From Ricinus communis (Eukaryota > Streptophyta > Magnoliopsida > Malpighiales > Euphorbiaceae), in contig NC_063259.1 in assembly GCF_019578655.1 (NCBI RefSeq), positions 3,708,001 through 3,772,000 on the forward strand: a stretch of 64,000 bases of DNA. The letters run 5' to 3'. Below the pieces are notes generated by a model. It made no database searches. It was not told where the DNA came from and was given only the letters and a program-made list of their open reading frames with translations. Made by a program: the position numbers and the translations under genes. Numbering within the stretch: position 1 is the first letter of the stretch; each line of letters opens with the position of its first letter. Shown here piece after piece: positions 55,901-64,000 of the stretch.

Positions 55901-58900
55901 TATACCCCTTTTATCGGATTGTTTTCTCGTACTCATAAATATACCCCTCTTACGTGGTTATGTTCTAATAGTCATAAATATATCTCTCTTACAGTATTGT
56001 ATTCTCATATTAAAAAATATACCCCTTTTACATGGTTGTTTTCTCATACTCACAAATATACCACTCTTACAAGTTTGTTCATACTCATAAATATACCACT
56101 TCTATGAGGTTATTTTCTTACACTCACAAATATACCACTATTACGGGATTGTTTTCTAGTATTTACAAGTATACCCCTCGTACGGGGTTGTTTTCTCATA
56201 TTCATAAATATACCCTTTTTACGGGGTTGTTTTTTCACACTCACAAATATACCTCTCTTGCGGGCTTATTTTTTTAATATTTATAAATATATCTCTATTA
56301 CGGGGTTGTTTTCTCATATTAAAAAATATACCACTTTTACGGGGTTTTTTCTCATACTTACAAATGTACCCCGGGGTTGTTTTCTTACATTCATAGATAC
56401 ACCCCTTTACGGGGTTATTTTTTCATATTAAAAAATATACCGATTTTACGTAATTATTTTGTCATACTAAAGAATATACCCCTCATACAGGGTAATTTCT
56501 CATATTCATAAAGATACTCTTTTTACGAGGTTGTTTTCTCACACTCACAAATATACTCCTCTTGTGAATTTGTTTTCTCATATTCATAAATATACACTTT
56601 TACAATATTATTTTCTCAGACTCATAAATGTACCTAATTGCGCAGTTGTTTTCTTATATTGACAAATATAGGCCTTTTACGGTATTGTTTTCTAATACTA
56701 ACAGATATTACAAATATACCCCTTTTACGGGGATATCTTCTCATACTAAAAAATATACCTCTTTTACGGGGTTGTTTTCTCATATTAAAACATATACCCC
56801 TTATACGGGGTAGTCTTCTTAAACTCCCAAATACCCCTTTTACGGGGTAGTTTATTCATACTCAAAAGTATACCCCTCTTATGAGGTTGTTTTCTCCTGT
56901 ACATAAATATACACCTTTTATGGAGTTATTTTCTCATACTCATAGATGTACCCACTTACACAGTTATTTTCTGATATTGACAAATATATTCTTTTTACGA
57001 AGTTGTTTATTCATACTCATAAATATACCCCTCTTATGGGGTTATTTTCTTATATTTATAAATATATCCCTTTTATGGGGTAAGTTTCCCATACTCACAA
57101 ATGTACCGCACCTACGGGGTTCTTTTCTTATATTGACAAATATACCTCTTTATGGAGCTATTTTCTCGTACTCATAAATATCCACGTCTTACGTGGTTGT
57201 TTTCTAATATTCACAAATATACCAGTCTTACAGGGTTATTTTCTTATATTAAACAATATACCACTTTTACATGGTTGTTTTCTCATACTCATAAATATAA
57301 CCCTCTTACAGGTTCACTTTCTCATACTAAAAAATATACCACTTTTACTAGGTTATTTTCTCACACTCACAAATATACCATTATTACAGGGTAGTTTTCT
57401 AGTATTTACAAATATACCACTCGTACAGGGTTGTTTTCTCATATTCATAAATGTACTCCTTTCACGGGGTTGTTTTCTCACGCTCACAAATATACCCCTC
57501 TTACTGGCTTATTTTTTAATATTTACAAATATATCCCTTTTAGGGGTTGTTTTCTAATATCTACAAATATACCTCTTTTACAGGGTTCTTTTCTCATATT
57601 CATAAATGTACCTCCTATTTTCTCATACTCATAAATGTATCGCACTTACGGGGTTATTTACTTATATTCAGAAATATATCCCTTTTCTGAGGTTGCTTTC
57701 TTCTCATGTTAAAAAATATACCCTTGCTACAAGGTTGTTTTCTCATACTTATAAATATACCCCTCTTATGGGGTTATTTTCTCATATTCAGAAATATGCC
57801 CCTTTTACAGGGTTGTTTTCTCACACTCACAAATATACCCCTCTTTTGAAGTTATTTTCTAGTGTTTACAAATATATCTCTCTTACGGAGTTGCTTTCTT
57901 TTATTAAAAGATATACCACTTTTATTGAGTTATCTTCTCATATTTAAAAATATATTCCCCTTACGAGGTTATTTTCTACTATATATAAATCTACACCTTT
58001 TATTATGCGGTTGTTTTCTAATATTGACATATATACCTCTTTTATGGAGTTGTTTATTCATACTCATAAATATACCCCTTTTAAGAGGTTGTTTTCTCCT
58101 ATATATAAATATACGAGTTTTATGGAGTTAATACTTACAAATGTGCCACACTAACGAATTGTTTTCTTATATTGATAAATATGCCCCTTTTACGGGGTTG
58201 CTTTATTTATATGTTAAAAAATATACCCCTTTTACGCGATTGTTTTCTCATAATTACAAATATGCCCTTCTAATGGGGTTGTTTTCTCATATTCATAAAT
58301 ATACCCCTTTTACGGGGTTGTTTTCTCATACTCACAAATATACCACTCTTTGAGAGTTCTTTTCTAATATTTACAAATATATCCCTCTTACAGAGTTGTT
58401 TTCTTATATTAAAAGATATATTCCTTTTACGGGATTGTTTTCTCATACTCACAAATATACCGCTCTCAAAGGATTGTTTTCTCACATTTATAAATATACA
58501 CCTTTTACGGAGTTATTTTCTCATACTCACAAATGTGCCCACTTATGCGGTTGTTTTCTTACATTAATAAATATACCTCTTCTACGGGATTGTTTTCTCA
58601 TACTCAGAAATATACCCCACTTACAAACATACCCCTTTTACGGGATTGTCTTTTCATACTCATAAATATGCATTTTTTAGGGGGTTATTTTTTCATATTA
58701 AAAAATATACCCTTTTAGAGGGTGATTTTCTCGTACTCCCAAATGTACCTTTTTTACGATGTTGTTTTCTCGTACTCATAAACATACCCCTCTTCCAGGG
58801 TTGTTTTCTCATATTTATAAATATACCCCTTTTACGGGATTAGTTTTCCATACTCATAAATGTACCGCGTTTACGGGGTTGTTTTCTTATATTTACAAAT

Positions 58901-61900
58901 CTACCCCTTTTATGGGATTGTTTTCTCGCACTCATAAATATATCCCTTTTACGTTTTTGTTCTCTAATATTCACAAATATACCACTATTACAAGGTTGTT
59001 TTCTCATATTAAAAAATATACTCCTTTTAGATGGTTGTTTTCTCATACTCACAAATATACCCCTCTTACAAGTTCATTTTCTGATACTCATAAATATACC
59101 ATTTTTACGAGGTTATTTTCTCACACTCACAAATATACCATTATTACGGGGTAGTTTTCTAATATTTACAAATATAACCCTCGTACAGGTTTGTTTTCTC
59201 ATATTCATAAATATACCCCTTTTACGAAGTTGTTTTCTCACACTCACAAATATACCTCTCTTATGGGCTCATTTTTTAATATTTACAAATATATCCCTCT
59301 TACGGGAATATTTTATAATATCTACAAATATACCTCTCTTACAGAGTTGTTTTCTCATACTCACAAATGTATCGCACTTACGAGGCTGTTTTCTCATATT
59401 CATAAATATATCCCTTTTACGGGGTTATTTTCTCACACTCACAAATATACCTCTCTTACGGGCTCATTTTTTAATATTTATAAATATATCCCTCTTACAG
59501 GGTTATTTTCTAATATTTATAAATATATCTCTATTACGGGATTATTTTCTCATATTCATAAATATACCCCTTTTACGAGGTTGTTTTCTCATACTCACAA
59601 ATATACCCCTCTCATGGGATTATTTTCTCACATTCATAAATATACACCTTTTACGGGGTTATTTTCTCATACTCACAAATGTGCCCACTTATGCGGTTAT
59701 TTTCTTACATTGACAAATATACCCCTTCTACGGGGTTGTTTTCAATATTTACAAACACATCCCTTTTACGAGGTTGTGTTCTCATACTCACAAATATATC
59801 TTTTCTACGGGGTTGTTTTCTCATATTAAAAAATATGCCCTTTTACGAGATGGTTTTCTCATACTCCCAAATATACCTCTTTTACGGCGTTGTTTTCTCA
59901 CACTCATAATTATACCCCTCTTACAGGGTTATTTTCTCATATTCATAAATATATTCTTTCTACCGGGTTAGTTTCTCATACTCACAAATGTACAGGGTTT
60001 ACGGGGTTCTTTTCTTATATTGACAAATATACCCCTTTTATTGGATTGTTTTCTCGTACTCATAAATATACCCCTCTTACATGGTTGTATTCTAATATTC
60101 ACAAATATGCCTTTCTTATAGCATTGTTTTCTTATATTAAAAATATACCTCTTTTACATGGTTATTTTCTTATACCCACAAATATACCTCACATACAGGT
60201 TCTTTTTCTCATACTCATAAATATACCACTTTTACGAGGTTATTTTCTCACGTCCACAAATATACCACTGTTATGGGGTAGTTTTCTAATATTTACAAAT
60301 ATATTTCTCTTACTGGATTATTTTATAATATTTACAAATATACCTCTATTACGGGGTTGTTTACTAATATTCATAAATATACGCCTTTTACATGGTTATT
60401 TTCTCATACTCACAAATGTACCGCACTTACGGGTTGATTTTCTTATACTAACAAATATATCCCTTTTACAGGGTTATTTTCTAATATTTATAAATATACC
60501 CTCTTATTTGGAGTTCTTTTCTCATGTTCAAATCTATACCTCTTTTACAGAGTTGTTTTCTCACACTCACAAATATACTCGTCTCACGTGGTTATTTTCT
60601 AATGTTTACTAATATATCTCGCTTACGAGGTTGTTTTCTCATATAATATACTCCTTTTACGGGGTTGTTTTCTTATACTCATAAATATACCCATGTTACG
60701 AGGTTGTTTTCTAATATTTTCAAATATACCCCTCTTATGAGATTTTTTTCTCATATTAAAAAATATGTCCCTTTTACGAAATTATTTTCTCATACGCAAA
60801 ATTGTACCCCTCTTACGAGGTTGTTTTCTCATATTCATAAATATACCACTTTTACTGGGTTGCTTTCTCATACTTATAAATATACCTCTCATACGGGTTC
60901 TTTTTCTCATATTCATAAATATACTTTTTTATGGGGTTGTTTTATGATACTCACAAATATACCCCTCTTATTAGGTTATTTTCTAATATTTACAAATACA
61001 CTGCTCTTACAGGGTTGCTTTCTTATACTCACAAATATACCCCTCATTTGGTGTTGTTTTCTCAAATTCATAAAGATACCCTTTTTACGAGGTTGTTCTC
61101 TCATACTCACAAATATACCCTAATTACGAGGTTATTTTCTTATATTGACAGGTATACCCCTTTTATGGGGTTATTTTCTCATACTTATAAATATACCCCG
61201 TTTAAGGGGTTTCTTTAATATCCACAAATATACGTGTCTTACGGGGTTGTTTTCTCCTAGTAAAAATGATACGCATTTTATGGAGTTGCTTTCTCATGCT
61301 TACAAATATACCCCTTGCACTGGGTTGCTTTCTCTGACTCATAAATTTACCCCTTTTACGAGGTTATTTTATATTACTCACAAATATACCCCTCTTACAA
61401 GATTATATTCTTATAATTATAATTATACCCCTCTTATGTTGTTGTTTTCTCATATTAAAAAATATACCCTTTTTACAGGGTTGTTTATTTTCTCATACTC
61501 ATAAATATACACCTCTGAATTGGTTGTTTTCTCACACTCACAAATATATTCATGTCACGGTGTTGTTTTCTAATATTTTGAAATATACCCCTCTTACGGG
61601 GTTGTTTTCTCATATTAAAGAATACGCCCCTTTTACGGAATTATTTTCTCATACTCACAAATATACCCCTCGTACGTGTTTGTTTTCTCATATTCATAAA
61701 TATATTCTTTTTCTGGGTTGTCCTCTCATACTTCCAAATATACCCCTCTAATGGGGTTGTTTTCTAATATTTAAAAAAATACTGCTCTTATGGGGTTGCT
61801 TTCTTACACTCACAAATATACCCCTCATTCGGTGTTGTTTTGTCATATTCATAAAGAAACCCTTTTTACAAGGTTACTTTCTCATACTGACAAATATACC

Positions 61901-62780
61901 CCACATGCGGGGTTATTTTCTTATATTCTAGAAACTACCCTTGATACGAGGTTGTTTTCTCATACTCGTAAATATACCCATTTTATAAGGTTGTTTTCTC
62001 ATACTCACAAATATACCACTGTTAGGGGGTCTTTTTTCTAATATTTACAAATATACCCCTCTTACGGGGTTGTATCCTCTTATTAGAAAATATACCCGTT
62101 TTTATGGGGTTGTTTTCTCATACTCATAAATATACATTCTTTAGGTTGTTTTCTCATACTCATAAATATTATAAGGTCATTATCTAATATCTTCAAACAT
62201 ACGCCACTTACGAGGTTGTTTTCTAATATTAAAGGATATCCCCCTTCTACGGGGTTATTTTCTCATACTCACAAATATCCTTCTCTTATGGGGTTGTTTT
62301 TTAATATTCACAAATATACCTCTCTTATGGGGTTATTTTTTAATATTTACAAATACATCGCTATTACGGGGTTATTTTTTAATATTTACAAATACATCGC
62401 TATTACGGCGTTGCTTTCTTATACTCACAAATATACCCCTCATTCGGTGTTATTTTCTCATATTCATAAAGATACCCTTTTTACGAGGTTGTTCTCTCAT
62501 ACTCATAAATATACCCCACTTACGGGGTTGTTTTCTTATATTGACAGGTATACCCCTTTAACGGGGTTATTTTCTCAAACTCACAAATATACCCCGTTTA
62601 AGGAGTTTCTTTAATATTTACAAATATACGTGTCATACGGGGTTGTTTATTTCTATTAAAAACTATACGTGTTTTACAGAGTTGCTTTCTCATGCTTACA
62701 AATATACCCCTTGTACGGGGTTGCTTTCTTTGACTCATAAATTTACCACTTTTACGTGGTTATTTTCTAGTACTCACAAA
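53000..62780. repeat. 39-bp minisatellite array, block G
   Basis: The longest uninterrupted block, about 250 monomers. It shows higher-order structure: segment 55131 onward is paralleled about 3.01 kb later from 58143, and 60990-61250 is paralleled about 1.4 kb later at 62395-62640. Adjacent near-identical monomers occur at about 62335-62410. Open frames of up to 240 codons are a by-product of the 39-bp period. Confidence 0.95.
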
Positions 62781-63055
62781 GATTCTTATTTTTGCCGTTT
62801 TGGTTGCTTAAATTGAGCAAGCAGTTGCCGCTTTCGGTTAATAATAACCAGTTGTCGACCCTTGCTTTCAAGAATTTGGGAATAATTAAATCTATAGAAG
62901 TCAGAATTGAGTAATTCTTCTAAGAGATGAAACTAGACATATAAAAGTATATGTCTATTTAATACGAGATTTTTGTATTAAGATAATTTCTCCTAGCAAT
63001 AAATATACTTTGGTACTAAATTCTGTCCAGAAAACAGAGATGTTGGAGAAAACAA
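62781..63055 (+). mobile_element. Second copy of the chromovirus-like sequence fragment
   Basis: It matches 18850-19130 closely (shared words include GTTTTGGTTGCTTAAATTGA and GGGAATAATTAAATCTATAG). On the left it abuts the satellite; on the right it is joined to Athila-like sequence at about 63056. Confidence 0.75.
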
Positions 63056-64000
63056 AGATGTAGAGTAGCACGGGCCGTGTGACTCTCGAAAATCGTGTAA
63101 CTTCATTTTTTCCCATCCAACACGCCCTAGGAAGTTGGGCACGGTCCGTGTAGAGTAGCACGTCTGGCTTATGTTGGTCCTAAACGTGTTGGTCCCAGAA
63201 GCTTCCATAAATGTGCTTTTGCTTCTTTTTTTGCACTAACACCTATATAACTCAATAATTTGTGCAACCAAGAAATTTTTTATCCAAAACAACATAAAAA
63301 TGAAACGAGTTAAGTTCCAAACGAACCGAAATGTAAAAATGAGATAAGTATAAAGGATAAATTAAATCCTAAAAAAACACAGAAATGTAAAGGATAAGCT
63401 CGGGAGTGCCTCCCGAGAGCGCTTTTTTTGACCAAGTCGTATAGCTGGACTCATGCAGAAAGTCAATCTCACTAGAATAACACCATATTGACCCGCTCCT
63501 CCATCTGAAGCGAGTCTGCATGATAATGCTTCAAACGATGGCCATTCACCTTGAAACTCCCTTTATCACGATGATGCAACTCAACTGTGCCATATGGGAA
63601 CACTTGCTGGATCACGAACGGTCCTAATCAGTGACTCCTGAGCTTCCCTAGGAACAAACGGAGACGTGAATTGTAGAGCAAAAATCAGTCCCCAACTTGA
63701 AACTCCTTGGAGCCCTTTAGTTGCTTGTCATGCCACTTCTTAGTCTGCTCCTTATAGATGAATGAGTTGCCATATGCTTGCTGACGCCACTCATCCAACT
63801 TATTGAGCTGCCACTGTCTTTGTGTACCTTCAGAATCAACATCAAAATTACAAGTTCTTAAGTCCTAAAGGGCTTTGTGCTCTAACTCAACAGGTAAATG
63901 GCAGGCTTTCCCATACACAAGCCTATAAGGTGTAGAACCTGTAGAGGTACGATAGGTTATCCTGAATGCCCAAAGTGCAACATCTAACTTATTTGCCCAA
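63056..64000 (-). mobile_element. Second Athila-like copy, integrase end, running off the window
   Basis: Homologous to 43325-44230. On the minus strand it keeps the end of the integrase core (WANKLDVALWAFR and STGSTPYRLVYGK at about 63900-64000), then the C-terminal region (YGNSFIYKEQTKKWHDK, KVNGHRLKHYHADSLQMEE), broken by a few stops. Downstream are repeated CACGGGCCGTG motifs (63070-63200). Unlike the 44-kb copy it has no RNase H-integrase fusion, so that deletion happened after the copies separated or in a different source element. The rest lies beyond the right edge. Confidence 0.83.

Overview
The window looks like repeat-dominated nuclear DNA of a dicot plant, probably pericentromeric or otherwise heterochromatic. 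I found no intact host gene. The evidence is plant-type LTR retrotransposons (Athila/Tat-like, chromovirus-like, a Cassandra-type 5S-bearing fragment), a piece of plastid DNA (atpF) inserted in nuclear DNA, and an integrated plant pararetrovirus (Caulimoviridae). Species cannot be named from the sequence.

Layout. (1) 1-14190 and 47122-62780 are one minisatellite with a 39-bp unit, about 24 kb and roughly 620 monomers in this window, running off the left edge. Because 39 is a multiple of 3, the array throws up long 13-residue-repeat reading frames on both strands; I do not regard these as genes. The array is interrupted by a Cassandra-like 5S fragment (7581-7735), a 2.0-kb solo LTR with CTCTT target duplications (9611-11611), two ~1.47-kb Athila/Tat-type solo LTRs with perfect target duplications (11859-13332, 51540-52999), an atpF plastid fragment (50568-50892) and two short unassigned inserts. 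(2) 14191-47121 is a nest. Its outer layer is a decayed minus-strand Athila/Tat element (14191-18010 and 43120-47121). Within it lies a chromovirus-like LTR-like sequence (18011-43119), itself split by a third solo LTR (19215-20696, GTTAG duplications), an internally deleted Ty3/gypsy element with two ~500-bp LTRs (21075-24661), and a ~17.8-kb cluster of pararetrovirus copies (24684-42530). (3) 62781-64000 is a second, differently truncated copy of the outer nest, running off the right edge.

The pararetrovirus cluster holds one complete circle-equivalent of about 8.14 kb (primer-binding site to primer-binding site, 40612 to 32456, minus strand). It encodes a movement protein / capsid / zinc knuckle / protease / RT / RNase H polyprotein (34870-40412), then a second ORF of unknown function (33386-34863), a purine-rich tract, a TATA promoter and a leader. 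Partial copies flank it in head-to-tail and inverted orientation. The gene order resembles the florendovirus/petuvirus side of Caulimoviridae. All copies are broken. However, the copies are nearly identical except at CAG/CTG sites, where they differ again and again, so some of the apparent breaks may be sequencing artefacts at methylated CHG sites.

No element here is complete enough to be autonomous. The biology is a heterochromatic sink: a tandem array that collects insertions, repeated LTR-LTR recombination leaving solo LTRs, and viral inverted repeats that could yield double-stranded RNA.
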